Assembly (NCBI RefSeq): GCF_008632335.1 | Contig: NZ_VWXX01000010.1 | Span: forward strand, 1 to 64,000 | DNA length: 64,000 nt | From: Thiohalocapsa marina | Lineage (GTDB): Bacteria; Pseudomonadota; Gammaproteobacteria; Chromatiales; Chromatiaceae | Direction of reading: 5' to 3' | Shown here: piece by piece, positions 47,905 through 58,001 of the stretch | How positions within the stretch are numbered: the stretch's first letter is position 1 | How the letters are laid out: each line of letters opens with the position of its first letter | Position numbers and translations under genes: made by a program | The notes under the pieces: generated by a model | Seen by the model: only the letters and a program-made list of their open reading frames with translations | Databases searched by the model: none | What the model was told of the DNA's origin: nothing

Positions 47905-48474
47905 ATGGCCATGGGATTCGCAACGTCGCTCACCAACCATTTCCTGATCGCGATGCCGGGTCTGAAAGACCCGAATTTTTCGCGAACGGTGACCTATATC
48001 TGCGAGCACACCGAGCAGGGGGCCATGGGCATCATCATCAACCGCCCGATGGATATCCGTCTCGGAGAGGTGCTGGAACAACTGGACATCAAGCCCAGCG
48101 CCGTCGGTGTGGCCGACACCCATGTCTTCCTCGGCGGGCCGGTGCAGACCGACCGCGGCTTCGTCATCCACACCGGATCGTTCGAATTCGACTCCACCCT
48201 CAGTGTCACCGCCGACATCCGCGTGACCACATCCCGCGACGTGCTCGAGGCCATCGCCGAAGGACGCGGACCTGAAGAATGCCTGGTCGCCCTCGGCTAC
48301 GCCGGCTGGGGCAGCGGCCAGCTGGAGCAGGAACTGAGTGGCAACGCCTGGCTCAGCGGCCCGGCGGACAACCGCATCATGTTCTCCCTGCCTTCGGCCC
48401 AGCGCTGGCGGGCTGCCGCACAGATCCTCGGCGTGGATCTCAACCTGATGAGCGGCGAAGCCGGCCACGCCTGA
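47905..48474 (+). CDS. yqgE: YqgE/AlgH family protein
   Basis: 189 residues with the family core LTNHFLIAMPGLKDPNFSRT, HTEQGAMGIIINRPMDI and VFLGGPVQTDRGFVIHTG. The biochemical function of this widespread family is not settled. It commonly sits next to ruvX/yqgF and pyrR/pyrB, exactly as here. Confidence 0.93.
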   Translation: MAMGFATSLTNHFLIAMPGLKDPNFSRTVTYICEHTEQGAMGIIINRPMDIRLGEVLEQLDIKPSAVGVADTHVFLGGPVQTDRGFVIHTGSFEFDSTLSVTADIRVTTSRDVLEAIAEGRGPEECLVALGYAGWGSGQLEQELSGNAWLSGPADNRIMFSLPSAQRWRAAAQILGVDLNLMSGEAGHA

Positions 48475-48507
48475 CGCCGGCCGTCACGCAGTACAGGCAC
48501 TTAACCC

Positions 48508-48930
48508 GTGGCAACTCTGCTGGGCTTCGACTTCGGCACCAAGAAGATTGGCGTGGCCGTTGGTCAGACCGTGTCTGGAACGGCGACGCCATTGATGACC
48601 ATCCGCTACCGCGGCCACAAGCCGGACTGGGCGCGCATCGAGGCCCTCGTGGGCGAATGGCAACCCGAGGCCGCCGTCGTCGGGCTGCCGTTTCGCATGG
48701 ACGACACCGAGGAAGACTGGACCGACCGGATCCGTCGCTTTGCGCGCCAGTTGCAGGGCCGGTTCGGCCTTGCGGTGCATCTGGTGGACGAGCGTCTGAC
48801 CACCCTGGCGGCGGAACGGCACTACGCCGAACAAGGGCAGGCCGGCTTACGCGCGCTGCAGCGGCAGCCGGACTTGGTCGACGCCTATGCCGCCAAGCTG
48901 ATATTGGAAACCTGGCTGAATGAGCACTAA
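48508..48930 (+). CDS. ruvX: Putative pre-16S rRNA nuclease / Holliday-junction resolvase-like YqgF
   Basis: 140 residues from GTG 48508. RNase-H-like fold: [15 protein letters not shown] at the N-terminus with the metal Asp, [10 protein letters not shown], and [16 protein letters not shown]. The family matures the 5' end of 16S rRNA and has also been proposed to act on Holliday junctions. Its end overlaps the pyrR start by 11 bases. Confidence 0.93.
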   Translation: MATLLGFDFGTKKIGVAVGQTVSGTATPLMTIRYRGHKPDWARIEALVGEWQPEAAVVGLPFRMDDTEEDWTDRIRRFARQLQGRFGLAVHLVDERLTTLAAERHYAEQGQAGLRALQRQPDLVDAYAAKLILETWLNEH

Positions 48931-49528
48931 TGACACCTTCAAGGACGCCGCGGCGGTGGACGCCGCCATCCGCGGTATGGCGGACGACCTGCGGGCCCTG
49001 TTTGCCGCCCGCGGCATCCAGAACCCGCTGATGATCGGCATCCACACCGGCGGCGTCTGGGTGGCGCAGCGGCTGCATGCCCTGTTGGAGCTGTCCGACC
49101 CCCTGGGGCACCTGGACATCTCCTTCTACCGCGACGACTTCACCCGCATCGGCCTGCATCCGCAGGTGCGGCCGTCGCATCTGCCGGAGGCGGTGGACGA
49201 TCGCCACATCTGCCTGGTGGACGACGTGCTGCAGTCCGGACGCACCATTCGGGCGGCATTGAATGTGCTGTTCGACTACGGCCGACCGGCATCGGTGATG
49301 CTGGCCATCCTGGCCGAGCGCGACGGACGTGAGCTGCCCATCGAGCCGGATGTGGTCGGGCTGGAGGTGCGCCTCGGCCCCGGCGAGCAGATCAAGCTCA
49401 GCGGCCCCGAGCCCTTGCAGCTGCTGCATGGCCAAATCCCCCACGAGCGTTCCCATGATCGCCGTCGCGCCGGTGACCAGACCGGTGACGCGGCCGGAGA
49501 TGAGGCTGGTGACAATGCCGGAGCGTGA
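48920..49528 (+). CDS. pyrR: PyrR-type uracil phosphoribosyltransferase/pyrimidine regulator
   Basis: 202 residues. The PRPP-binding motif [18 protein letters not shown] is intact, as are [14 protein letters not shown] and [14 protein letters not shown]. In Gram-positive bacteria PyrR binds pyr mRNA; in gammaproteobacteria its role is less clear. The last 28 residues are a low-complexity charged tail ([17 protein letters not shown]) beyond the normal end, possibly from drift next to pyrB. Directly followed by pyrB. Confidence 0.9.
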   Translation: MSTNDTFKDAAAVDAAIRGMADDLRALFAARGIQNPLMIGIHTGGVWVAQRLHALLELSDPLGHLDISFYRDDFTRIGLHPQVRPSHLPEAVDDRHICLVDDVLQSGRTIRAALNVLFDYGRPASVMLAILAERDGRELPIEPDVVGLEVRLGPGEQIKLSGPEPLQLLHGQIPHERSHDRRRAGDQTGDAAGDEAGDNAGA

Positions 49529-49532
49529 CCCC

Positions 49533-50558
49533 ATGACCGGCCCGAACCCGCAGCTCGACGCCCAGGGCAACCTGAAGCACTTTCTGACCATCGACGGGCT
49601 CGACCGCGCCTTGCTGACCGAGATCCTGGACCGCAGCGAGGGCTTCCTCGGTGTCGCCCAGCAGGCGGTGAAGAAGGTGCCGCTGTGTCGTGGCAAGATC
49701 GTCGCCAACCTGTTCTTCGAGAACAGCACCCGCACCCGCACCACCTTTGAGCTGGCGGCCAAGCGGCTATCGGCGGACGTGCTCAACCTGAACATCAGCA
49801 CCTCTGCCACCGCCAAGGGCGAGACCCTGCTCGACACCCTGCGCAACCTCGAGGCCATGCATGTGGACATGTTCGTGGTGCGCCATGCCGACAGCGGGGC
49901 GGCGCACTTCATCGCCAGTCATGCCGCGCCCCATGTCAGCGTCATCAACGCCGGCGACGGCCGCCATTCGCACCCCACCCAGGGCATGCTCGATATGTTC
50001 ACCATCCGCCGGCACAAGGGCGGCTTCGACGGCCTTACCGTGGCCATCGTCGGCGACGTGCTGCACTCGCGGGTGGCGCGTTCGCAGATCCTGGCGCTGA
50101 ACACCCTGGGGGTGCGCGAGGTCCGGGTCATCGCGCCGCGCACCCTGGTGCCCACCCGGGCCGAGGAGGCGCTGGGCGTGCGCGTGTTCCACGACCTGCG
50201 CGAGGGGGTGCGCGACGCCGATGTCATCATCCTGCTGCGGCTGCAGCGCGAGCGCATGGACGGTGGCTTCCTGCCCAGCGAGCATGAATACTTCTATCTC
50301 TTCGGCCTGACCGAAAAGCGCCTGCGCGGTGCCAAGCCGGACGCCATCGTCATGCATCCGGGGCCCATCAACCGCGGCGTGGAAATGGACTCCCAGGTGG
50401 CCGACGGTGCGCGTTCGGTGATCCTGGAGCAGGTCAGCAACGGACTGGCGGTGCGCATGGCCGTCATGTCCATGTGCATCGGTACGCAGAACCTGGGCGC
50501 TGGCCCTTCCGGCCAGCCGTTGCCCGAGGCCACAACACAGGATACGCCCCATGTCTGA
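49533..50558 (+). CDS. pyrB: Aspartate carbamoyltransferase catalytic subunit
   Basis: 341 residues from ATG 49533 ([18 protein letters not shown]), which has GGAG upstream; in-frame ATGs at 49500 and 49515 are alternatives. Makes carbamoyl-aspartate, the first committed pyrimidine step. The carbamoyl-phosphate loop [12 protein letters not shown] (63-74) and HPTQGMLD are present, plus [11 protein letters not shown]. The slightly long N-terminus fits class A ATCases that assemble with a dihydroorotase-like partner, here encoded immediately downstream with an 8-base overlap. Confidence 0.95.
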   Translation: MTGPNPQLDAQGNLKHFLTIDGLDRALLTEILDRSEGFLGVAQQAVKKVPLCRGKIVANLFFENSTRTRTTFELAAKRLSADVLNLNISTSATAKGETLLDTLRNLEAMHVDMFVVRHADSGAAHFIASHAAPHVSVINAGDGRHSHPTQGMLDMFTIRRHKGGFDGLTVAIVGDVLHSRVARSQILALNTLGVREVRVIAPRTLVPTRAEEALGVRVFHDLREGVRDADVIILLRLQRERMDGGFLPSEHEYFYLFGLTEKRLRGAKPDAIVMHPGPINRGVEMDSQVADGARSVILEQVSNGLAVRMAVMSMCIGTQNLGAGPSGQPLPEATTQDTPHV

Positions 50559-51858
50559 GTCCCGACGCCTGAGCATCCGCGGCGGTCGGGTCATCGATCC
50601 GGCCAGCGGCCTGGACGCGGTCACCGACCTGCATGTCGACGGCCAGCGCATCGCCGGCATCGGTGCCGCACCGGACGGATTCGTCGCCGACCGCAGCTTC
50701 GACGCCACCGGCCTGGTGGTCTGTCCCGGTCTGGTGGACCTGTGTGCCCGTCTGCGCCAGCCGGGCCTGGAGCAGAAGGCCACCATCGCCAGCGAGACCC
50801 GGGCCGCGGCCGCCGCGGGCATCACCACCCTGTGCTGTCCGCCGGATACCCTGCCGCCGGTGGATACCCCGGCGGTGGCGCAGCTCATCCTGCAGACCGC
50901 CGAAGAGCGCGGGCTTGCCCGCGTGCTGCCGGCAGGGGGGCTGACCCGCGGGCTTGAGGGCAAGCAGATCAGCGAGATGGCCGCGCTGCAGCAGGCCGGC
51001 AGCCCGGTGATGAGCAATGCCGACCGCCCCATTCGCGATACCCGGGTGCAGCGCCGGGCACTGGAGTACGCCGGCACCTACGGCCTGACGGTGTTCCTGC
51101 ATCCGGCGGACGCCTATCTGAGCGAAGGCGGCCTGGTGCACGAGGGTCTGTACAGCACCCGCATGGGCCTGCCGGGCATCCCCGAGGCGGCGGAGACGGT
51201 GGCGGTGGCCCGCGATCTGGCCCTGGCGGAGCAGACCGGTGCGCGCATCCACTTTCGCGGGCTGTCCACGGCGCGGGCCACCCAGATGCTGGCCGAGGCC
51301 CGGGCCCGGGGCATTCCGGTGACCGCCGATGTCGGCGCCCACCAGCTGTTCCTGACCGAGCAGGCCCTGGCAGGATTCAACGCCAACGCCTACGTGATCC
51401 CGCCCTTGCGCACCGAGCACGACCGCGAGGCCCTGCGGACGGCGGTGGCCCGCGGCGAGATCGCCGCCATCTGCTCCGATCACCAGCCCCACGAGCCGGA
51501 CGCGAAACTGGACCCCCTGCCACGCACCGAGCCGGGCATCTCCGCGCTGGAGACGCTGCTGCCACTGGGACTGGCGCTGGTGCGGGAGGGTGTGCTGGAC
51601 CTGGGCGCGCTGCTGGCCTGCCTGACCTGCAACCCGGCGGACATCCTCGGGGTGCCGTTCGGGCGTCTGCATCCCGGCGCCATGGCGGATGTCTGCGTCT
51701 TCGATGCCGATGCGCGCTGGACCGTCGGCCCGCAGACCCTGGTCAGCCGCGGCCACAACACGCCTTTTGCCGGGGCCGAGATGCAGGGGCAGGTGCGCCT
51801 GACCCTGCTGGCCGGTCGCGAGGTGTTCCGGCGCGGCCATCAGTCGCCCCAGGGGTGA
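50551..51858 (+). CDS. Dihydroorotase-like subunit, probably non-catalytic (PyrC'/PyrX)
   Basis: 435 residues, starting within the pyrB end. It has the amidohydrolase barrel but, where active dihydroorotases have PGFVDLHVHLRDPG, it reads [14 protein letters not shown], so both metal-binding histidines are missing. A C-terminal [13 protein letters not shown] remains. This is the pattern of pseudo-dihydroorotases (as in Pseudomonas) that hold the PyrB hexamer together without catalysis. An active PyrC should therefore be encoded elsewhere. Ends a gshB-to-pyr transcription run. Confidence 0.9.
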   Translation: MSESRRLSIRGGRVIDPASGLDAVTDLHVDGQRIAGIGAAPDGFVADRSFDATGLVVCPGLVDLCARLRQPGLEQKATIASETRAAAAAGITTLCCPPDTLPPVDTPAVAQLILQTAEERGLARVLPAGGLTRGLEGKQISEMAALQQAGSPVMSNADRPIRDTRVQRRALEYAGTYGLTVFLHPADAYLSEGGLVHEGLYSTRMGLPGIPEAAETVAVARDLALAEQTGARIHFRGLSTARATQMLAEARARGIPVTADVGAHQLFLTEQALAGFNANAYVIPPLRTEHDREALRTAVARGEIAAICSDHQPHEPDAKLDPLPRTEPGISALETLLPLGLALVREGVLDLGALLACLTCNPADILGVPFGRLHPGAMADVCVFDADARWTVGPQTLVSRGHNTPFAGAEMQGQVRLTLLAGREVFRRGHQSPQG

Positions 51859-52170
51859 GGCCGCGTCCGGTCAACCTGCGCATCCCGCGGCTGGCCTGCG
51901 CTGGCGCAAAGAAAGGCCGGTTTTGATTTGACCATCAAATCGCCATGGATATAGGCTTCGCGGTCAATCTACGCGTTTGCGGCGATGATGCCATCGGCCT
52001 GCCGTGAGCGTCGTCGACACCCTGCCAGACAAGACGCCGGGGCAGCGCACCCGGCAAACGACGGATCCGGCCCCGATCGTCAGCGCTCCGGGCGGATCCC
52101 GGCCCTGCCGCGGCGGGGCAGACATTCACCACCAGAGACGCGACCCCGGTCGCGAGAGGAAGAGCTGATC
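51859..52170. other. Region upstream of bchI
   Basis: 312 bp with no separate gene (the bchI frame is merely open upstream). It contains a palindrome at 51922-51939 and probably the bchIDO promoter. No TGT-N12-ACA (PpsR/CrtJ) site was seen. Confidence 0.4.
51922..51939. promoter_or_regulatory. FNR-like palindrome upstream of bchI
   Basis: TTTGAT-TTGACC-ATCAAA. The half-sites match the FNR/Anr box TTGAT/ATCAA, but with six rather than four bases between them. It lies 232 bp before the bchI ATG. It may link expression to low oxygen; weak because of the spacing. Confidence 0.3.
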
Positions 52171-53217
52171 ATGCCGGTCGCGTTTCCATTTTCCGCCATC
52201 GTCGCCCAGGACGAGATGAAGCTGGCCATCCTGATTGCCGCCACCGATCAGAGCATCGGCGGCGTGCTTGTGTTCGGCGACCGTGGCACGGGCAAGTCCA
52301 CCGCCATCCGCGCGCTGGCGGCGCTGCTGCCGTCCATGCGGGTGGTGGACAGCTGCGTCTACAACTGCGATCCGGAGGCGGCCGATACGGTGCTGTGCGA
52401 CGCCTGCCGCGAGCAGAAGGCGGAGAAGGGCAAGCTCAAGGTGCGCAAGTCGGCGGTGCCGGTGGTGGACCTGCCGCTGGGCGCCACCGAGGACCGTGTG
52501 ATCGGCGCCCTGGACCTCGAAAGCGCGCTGACCCGCGGCGAGAAGCGCTTCGAACCCGGTCTGCTGGCACGTGCCCATCGCGGCTTCCTGTACATCGACG
52601 AGGCCAATCTTCTGGAAGACCATCTGGTCGACTCCCTGCTGGACGTCGCCGCCAGCGGCATCAACGTGGTGGAGCGCGAGGGCCTGAGCGTGCGCCACCC
52701 GGCGCGGTTCGTGCTGGTGGGCAGCGGCAACCCGGAAGAGGGCGAGCTGCGTCCGCAGCTGCTCGACCGCTTCGGCCTGTCGGTTGAGGTGAGCACGCCG
52801 AAGGACCTGGAGACGCGCATGAAGGTGGTGCGGCTGCGCGACGAGTACGAGCGCGATCCCGAGGCCTTCATCGACAAATGGAAGCGCAAGGATGCCAAGA
52901 TCCGCCGCCAGATCCTCAAGGCCAAGGAGAACCTGTCGGAGGTGGACGTACCGGACGCCACGCTGCAAAGCGCCGCCGAGCTCTGTCTCAAGCTCGGCAC
53001 CGACGGCCTGCGCGGCGAGCTGACCCTGATCCGCGCCGCCCGCGCCTATGCCGCGCTGCAGGGCGACGACAGCGTCGGCGTGGAGCACCTGCGGCGCGTG
53101 GCCCCGCCGGCGCTGCGGCACCGGCTGCGGCGCAACGTCCTGGATGACGCCGGCTCCACCACCCGGGTCGAGCGGGCCATCGAGGAACTGTTCGGCGAGG
53201 CGTCCGCGGCGGCATGA
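52171..53217 (+). CDS. bchI: Magnesium chelatase ATPase subunit I
   Basis: 348 residues from ATG 52171 (MPVAFPFSAIVAQDEMK), which follows a GAGGAAG site. The AAA+ subunit powers Mg2+ insertion into protoporphyrin IX with BchD and BchH. Walker A FGDRGTGKST (35-44), Walker B GFLYIDEANLLEDH, sensor ARFVLVGSGNPEEGELRPQ. The Cys-rich insertion CVYNCDPEAADTVLCDAC is normal for BchI. First of three overlapping bch genes. Confidence 0.96.
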   Translation: MPVAFPFSAIVAQDEMKLAILIAATDQSIGGVLVFGDRGTGKSTAIRALAALLPSMRVVDSCVYNCDPEAADTVLCDACREQKAEKGKLKVRKSAVPVVDLPLGATEDRVIGALDLESALTRGEKRFEPGLLARAHRGFLYIDEANLLEDHLVDSLLDVAASGINVVEREGLSVRHPARFVLVGSGNPEEGELRPQLLDRFGLSVEVSTPKDLETRMKVVRLRDEYERDPEAFIDKWKRKDAKIRRQILKAKENLSEVDVPDATLQSAAELCLKLGTDGLRGELTLIRAARAYAALQGDDSVGVEHLRRVAPPALRHRLRRNVLDDAGSTTRVERAIEELFGEASAAA

Positions 53218-55055
53218 TGGCGGCGGACGGCGCCAGCCGGGACACGGCCGGGACCGACGCGCCGGACGCGCCTGCGGAGGCGCCGCGTATCTCGCGCTGG
53301 GATGACGCCTGCCTGGCGGCGGCCCTGTTCGCGGTGGATCCGGCCGGCAGCGGCGGTATCTCGCTACGGGCCCTGCCCGGGCCGGTGCGCGAGCTTTGGC
53401 TGGAGCTGCTGCAGGAACTGCTGCCGGCGGATGAGCCCGTGCGTCGGGTGCCGCTGCACATCGCCGACGGCCGGCTGCTCGGTGGGCTTGATCTGGCGGC
53501 GACCCTGCGCGCCGGTCGCCCGGTCGCCGAGCGCGGCCTGCTGGCGGAGGCCGATGGCGGCGTGGTGTTGCTGGCCATGGCCGAGCGTGTGGCCCGCTCC
53601 ACCGCCGCCCACCTCAGCGCGGCGCTGGACAGCGGCGAGGTGCTGGTGGAGCGCGACGGCATCACCGCCCGCACACCCACCCGCTTCGGCGTCGTCGCCC
53701 TGGACGAGGGCGCCAACGACGAGGAGCAGGTGCCCACCACTCTGGTCGATCGGTTTGCGATACTGCTGGACCTGGGCGACATTGCCCTGCGTGAGGCCAT
53801 GCCCGCGGACTACGACGTCGGCGAGATCCTGGCCGCCCGTGGGCGGCTGGATGCAATTGCCGTCGATGACCAGGCGCTGGAGGCCATCTGCGGCACCGCG
53901 CTGGCGCTGGGCGTCGACTCCCTGCGTGCCTCGCTGGCGGCGCTGCGGGTGGCCCGCGCGAGTGCCGCTTTGGCCGGACGCGACGCGGTGACGGTGGAGG
54001 ATGTCAGCGCCGCCGCGCGGCTGGTGCTGGCGCCCCGGGCCACCCAGTTGCCGGCCCCGCCGGATCAGCCGCCGCCAGACGAGGAGCCACCGCCCCCGCC
54101 GGAGGAGAATCAGGACGACAACCAGGACGAGAACCAGCCCCCCGATCAGGAGATCGACAAGCCCCTGGAAGAGGTGGTGCTGGAGGCGGCGGAGGCGGCC
54201 ATCCCGGCCAATCTGCTGGCCATGCTGCAGATGGGCGCGATGCGCAGCCGCAGTCGTAGCAGCGGCAAGTCCGGCGCCATCCAGAGCGGTTCGCTGCGTG
54301 GCCGGCCGGCGGGTACGCGTCGCGGCGAGCCCGGCGCCGGGGCCAGGCTCAGCGTCATCGAGACCCTGCGCGCCGCCGCCCCCTGGCAGCGGTTGCGACG
54401 GCAGGAGCGCACCCAGACCGCGCGGAACGGTGGCCCGGCCGCGGACCTGCTGGTGGAGGTGCGACACGACGATTTCCGCGTCACCCGCTACCGGCAGCGC
54501 TCCGAGACCACCACCATCTTCGTCGTCGATGCCTCCGGCTCGGCGGCCCTGCACCGTCTGGCGGAGGCCAAGGGGGCAGTGGAACTGCTACTGGCGGACT
54601 GCTATGTGCGCCGCGACCGGGTGGCGATGATCGCCTTCCGCGGTCCGGGCGCCGAGCTGCTGCTGCCGCCGACCCGCTCGCTGGTGCGTGCCAAGCGCGG
54701 ACTGGCGGGGCTACCCGGTGGCGGCGGCACGCCGCTGGCGGCGGGCATCGATGCCGCAGTCGAACTGGCCGACGGCGTCCAGCGGCGCGGTGGTACGCCG
54801 GTGGTGGTGCTGCTCACCGACGGTCGCGCCAATGTCACTCGCGAGGGCATCGGCGGTCGTGCCCAGGCGGGCGAGGACGCGCTGTCCTCGGCCCGCGCCT
54901 TCCGCGTGGCGGAGCTGAAGGCGCTGGTGGTGGACGTGTCGCCGCGGCCGCGCCCCGATGCCGAGAAGCTTGCCCGCGAGATGGGCGCGGTCTACCTGCC
55001 GCTGCCGCATGCGGATGCGGCGGCCCTGTCGGGGGCGGTCAAGGCGGTGTCTTGA
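53214..55055 (+). CDS. bchD: Magnesium chelatase subunit D
   Basis: 613 residues, overlapping bchI by ATGA. An AAA+-like N-terminal domain without a working Walker A is followed by an acidic/proline-rich linker (about residues 285-320, PPPPPEENQDDNQDENQ). The C-terminal VWA domain has the MIDAS motif FVVDASGSAALHRL and TPLAAGIDAAVELA. BchD is the platform between BchI and BchH. Its stop overlaps the bchO start. Confidence 0.95.
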   Translation: MMAADGASRDTAGTDAPDAPAEAPRISRWDDACLAAALFAVDPAGSGGISLRALPGPVRELWLELLQELLPADEPVRRVPLHIADGRLLGGLDLAATLRAGRPVAERGLLAEADGGVVLLAMAERVARSTAAHLSAALDSGEVLVERDGITARTPTRFGVVALDEGANDEEQVPTTLVDRFAILLDLGDIALREAMPADYDVGEILAARGRLDAIAVDDQALEAICGTALALGVDSLRASLAALRVARASAALAGRDAVTVEDVSAAARLVLAPRATQLPAPPDQPPPDEEPPPPPEENQDDNQDENQPPDQEIDKPLEEVVLEAAEAAIPANLLAMLQMGAMRSRSRSSGKSGAIQSGSLRGRPAGTRRGEPGAGARLSVIETLRAAAPWQRLRRQERTQTARNGGPAADLLVEVRHDDFRVTRYRQRSETTTIFVVDASGSAALHRLAEAKGAVELLLADCYVRRDRVAMIAFRGPGAELLLPPTRSLVRAKRGLAGLPGGGGTPLAAGIDAAVELADGVQRRGGTPVVVLLTDGRANVTREGIGGRAQAGEDALSSARAFRVAELKALVVDVSPRPRPDAEKLAREMGAVYLPLPHADAAALSGAVKAVS

Positions 55056-55966
55056 TGACATCGGCCCGGGTGCTCAACGACAAGCCGGTCTGGGAGCGCG
55101 ATGGCGACGCTTGGCCGAATCGTGAGACCAGCCGTTTCGTCGAGGCCGGCGGGCTGCGCTGGCATGTGCAGATCGCCGGCAGTGGGCCGGTGGCCCTGCT
55201 TGCCCACGGTACCGCGGCCTCCACCCATTCCTGGCGCGGCCTGCTGCCGCTGCTGGCGGAGCACTTCACGGTGGTCGCGCCGGACCTGCCCGGTCATGGC
55301 TTTACCGGCACGCCGCCCCCGGCGGAGCTCTGCCTGCCCTGTATGGCGAGCCGGCTGGGCGCGCTGATGCGCCGGCTAGGGCTGTCGCCGGAACTGGCCA
55401 TTGGTCATTCCGCCGGCGCCGCCATCCTGGCGCGTATGTGTCTCGATGGGCTGATTGCGCCGCAGCGCCTCATCAGTCTCAACGGTGCGCTGCTGCCCCT
55501 GCGCGGGCTGCCGGGCAAATGGTTCTCGCCGGCGGCCAAGCTCATGGCGCGCAATTCGTTTCTGCCGCGGTTCGTCGCCAATGGCGCGAAGAAGGACCCC
55601 AAGGGGGTGCGGCGACTGGCGGACGGGACCGGCTCGCGGCTCGATGCCGAGGGTGTTGCCCTGTACCGCCGGCTGATCGCCTCGCCGGGGCATCTGGCAG
55701 CGGCGCTGAACATGATGGCCAACTGGGATCTGCAACCGCTGCGGCATGACCTGCCGCAGCTTGATGCGGAACTGGTCCTGGTCGCCTTCACCGGCGACAA
55801 GACCGTTCCGCCGGAGGAGGCGGAGCGGGTGCATGCGCTGATGCCGCGGGCGCGCCTGCGCATCATCCGGGGGTTCGGGCACCTGGCCCATGAGGAGGCC
55901 CCGGAATTCGTTGCCCGGCTGATTCTCGATTGCGTTGCGCCGGCCCCGACCCCCGCTACCGGCTGA
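55055..55966 (+). CDS. bchO: BchO, alpha/beta-hydrolase of the magnesium chelatase cluster
   Basis: 303 residues from ATG 55055 (overlaps the bchD stop). Alpha/beta-hydrolase with the nucleophile elbow IGHSAGAAILARM, an oxyanion/HG segment LLAHGTAASTHSW, and a C-terminal HL motif GFGHLAHEEAPE that holds the histidine. BchO is a conserved neighbour of bchID in phototrophic proteobacteria; its exact step is unproven. End of the bchIDO unit. Confidence 0.9.
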   Translation: MTSARVLNDKPVWERDGDAWPNRETSRFVEAGGLRWHVQIAGSGPVALLAHGTAASTHSWRGLLPLLAEHFTVVAPDLPGHGFTGTPPPAELCLPCMASRLGALMRRLGLSPELAIGHSAGAAILARMCLDGLIAPQRLISLNGALLPLRGLPGKWFSPAAKLMARNSFLPRFVANGAKKDPKGVRRLADGTGSRLDAEGVALYRRLIASPGHLAAALNMMANWDLQPLRHDLPQLDAELVLVAFTGDKTVPPEEAERVHALMPRARLRIIRGFGHLAHEEAPEFVARLILDCVAPAPTPATG

Positions 55967-55997
55967 GCGCGCGGGCCCGCAGGGAGACCCTTAGTAC

Positions 55998-57914
55998 ATG
56001 TCCGATTCCGTCGCCTGTTGCGAATCCATCTATGCCATCAGCCGCTGGGGCGAGGGCTATTTCCGCATCAATGATGCGGGGCACCTGTGCGTGCGACCCG
56101 ATCCGGCGCGTGATACCGAGATCGATCTGGTGTCGCTGGCGGCACGGTTGCGCGAAGAGGGGCTGTCGTTGCCGGTGTTGCTGCGCTTCGACGACATCCT
56201 GCGCCATCGGGTGCGCCGACTGCGGGGCGCCTTCGACTCGGCCATGGCCGGTCTGGGCTGGGGCGGGGCCTACCGACCGGTGTTCCCGATCAAGGTCAAC
56301 CAGCAACGCAGCGTGGTGCGGGCGATCCTCAGCGGCGGCGGCATCGGCCTGGAGGCTGGTAGCAAGCCGGAGCTGATGGCGGTGCTGGCGCTGGTGCCGC
56401 GGGACCAGACCGTTGTCTGCAACGGCTACAAGGACCGCGAGTATGTGCGCCTGGCGCTGATCGGCCGCCGGCTCGGGCTGCGGGTGTTCATCGTCATCGA
56501 AAAGCCCTCGGAGCTGGACCTGATCCTCGAGGAGGCGGCCCGGCTCGGCGTCGAGCCGCTGCTCGGGGTGCGCGCGCGCCTGGCCGCGGCGGCTGCGGGC
56601 AACTGGCAGAACAGCGGCGGCGAACGGGCCAAGTTCGGCCTGTCGGCGAACCAGATCCTGGCCCTGGTGGAGCGGCTGCGGGCGGTGAACGGCCTCGGCT
56701 GGCTGCGGCTGCTGCATGCCCATCTGGGGTCGCAGATTCCCACCCTGCAGGACATCCGCGCCGGCGTTGCCGAACTGGCGCGCTTCTACGCCGAGCTTTG
56801 CTCCCTCGGCGCCGGCCTGGACACCGTGGACTTCGGCGGCGGCCTGGGGGTGGATTACGAAGGCAGCCGGACCCGCGCCTACTGTTCGGTCAATTACAGT
56901 CCGGAGGACTACGCCCTGGCGGTCATGGAGACCCTGGCGGATGTCTGTCGCGCGCGCGGGCTGGCGGATCCGGACGTGGTGACCGAGTCCGGCCGCGCCC
57001 TGACCGCCCATCATGCGGTCCTGATTACCGACGTAGTGGACCGCGAACAGGCCGGCGGCATGACGGTAGCGGCAACTGAGGCCGGCGCTGACGATACCGA
57101 TACTGGCGCCGGAGCGGATGCCGATCCGGACCTGCGCACCTTGCAGCAGGCCCTGGCCAGGGCCGGACAGGAACCCCCGCTGGAGCTGTTCGAGCGGGCA
57201 GAGACGGCCCTGCTCTCGGCGCGCCGACGGTTCGCCGACGGGCGTCTGGGGCTGGCTCAGCGCGCCCGCGCGGACGAGACCTATGCCGCCATCTGCCGGC
57301 GCCTGCGCACGCGGCTGTCCCACGCCAATCGGCGCCAGCGGGAGTTGCTCGATCGCATCAACGCGGAACTGGCGGACAAGCTGTTCTGCAACTTTTCGCT
57401 GTTCCAGTCGTTGCCGGATGTCTGGGCACTGGACCAGATCTTTCCCATCGTGCCGTTGCAGCGGTTGCGCGACCTGCCGACGGAGCGGGGGGTGGTGCAT
57501 GACCTCACCTGCGACTCCGACGGCTGCATCGCGGCCTATGTGGATCAGGACGGCATCGAGGCCAGCTTGCCGGTGCATGCCTTCGATCCGCGCGCCGAGG
57601 TCTACCTGCTGGGCATCTTCATGGTGGGCGCCTATCAGGAGATCCTGGGGGACATTCACAACCTGTTTGGCGACACCGACGCAGTCAATCTCGAGCTCGA
57701 CGGCCAGGACCCCCATGGCTATCGGCTGCTGGAGCCCGAGCGCGGCGATTCCGCCGACGAACTGCTGAGCTATGTCCACTTCGAGCCACGCGAACTGCTT
57801 AGCCGCTACCGCCGCCGCCTGGACACGGCCGACCTCGACCGCGAAGCGCGCGAGCGGCTCTATCTGGAACTCAAGGCCGGGCTGTACGGCTACACCTATC
57901 TGGGGAGCGTCTAG
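55998..57914 (+). CDS. speA: Biosynthetic arginine decarboxylase
   Basis: 638 residues, normal length. Makes agmatine for polyamine synthesis; PLP enzyme of the fold-III type. The PLP lysine is in FPIKVNQQ (K99), followed by GLEAGSKPELMAVLAL, HLGSQIPTLQDIRAGV, and GGGLGVDYEGSRT. A small acidic insertion (around residues 355-375, with ATEAGADDTDTGAGADADPD) is not typical. Starts 31 bp after bchO, but is not a photosynthesis gene. Ends next to a MITE-like element. Confidence 0.95.
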   Translation: MSDSVACCESIYAISRWGEGYFRINDAGHLCVRPDPARDTEIDLVSLAARLREEGLSLPVLLRFDDILRHRVRRLRGAFDSAMAGLGWGGAYRPVFPIKVNQQRSVVRAILSGGGIGLEAGSKPELMAVLALVPRDQTVVCNGYKDREYVRLALIGRRLGLRVFIVIEKPSELDLILEEAARLGVEPLLGVRARLAAAAAGNWQNSGGERAKFGLSANQILALVERLRAVNGLGWLRLLHAHLGSQIPTLQDIRAGVAELARFYAELCSLGAGLDTVDFGGGLGVDYEGSRTRAYCSVNYSPEDYALAVMETLADVCRARGLADPDVVTESGRALTAHHAVLITDVVDREQAGGMTVAATEAGADDTDTGAGADADPDLRTLQQALARAGQEPPLELFERAETALLSARRRFADGRLGLAQRARADETYAAICRRLRTRLSHANRRQRELLDRINAELADKLFCNFSLFQSLPDVWALDQIFPIVPLQRLRDLPTERGVVHDLTCDSDGCIAAYVDQDGIEASLPVHAFDPRAEVYLLGIFMVGAYQEILGDIHNLFGDTDAVNLELDGQDPHGYRLLEPERGDSADELLSYVHFEPRELLSRYRRRLDTADLDREARERLYLELKAGLYGYTYLGSV

Positions 57915-57919
57915 GACTT

Positions 57920-58001
57920 CATTTTCAGCGGCGTGCGCTGCTTAAAATGGCGGGGCCTCCTGCCCCGTGCGGCAAATGCTGAATAAATCAGCATTTCCCT
58001 A
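57920..58001. repeat. Left-truncated MITE-like element
   Basis: 57920-57999 shares about 80 bp with the right half of 5732-5886 (CATTTTCAGCGGCGT, GCCTCCTGCCCCG, GCTGAATAAATCAGC) and is followed by TA. A lone copy of the left-end sequence in reverse (AGCGTCTCCC) lies at 58031-58040. May terminate speA transcription. Confidence 0.65.

Noticed and set aside
55956-57779. 607-residue minus-strand ORF opposite speA
   Set aside because: Antisense shadow; no domain recognised and it overlaps the entire arginine decarboxylase.
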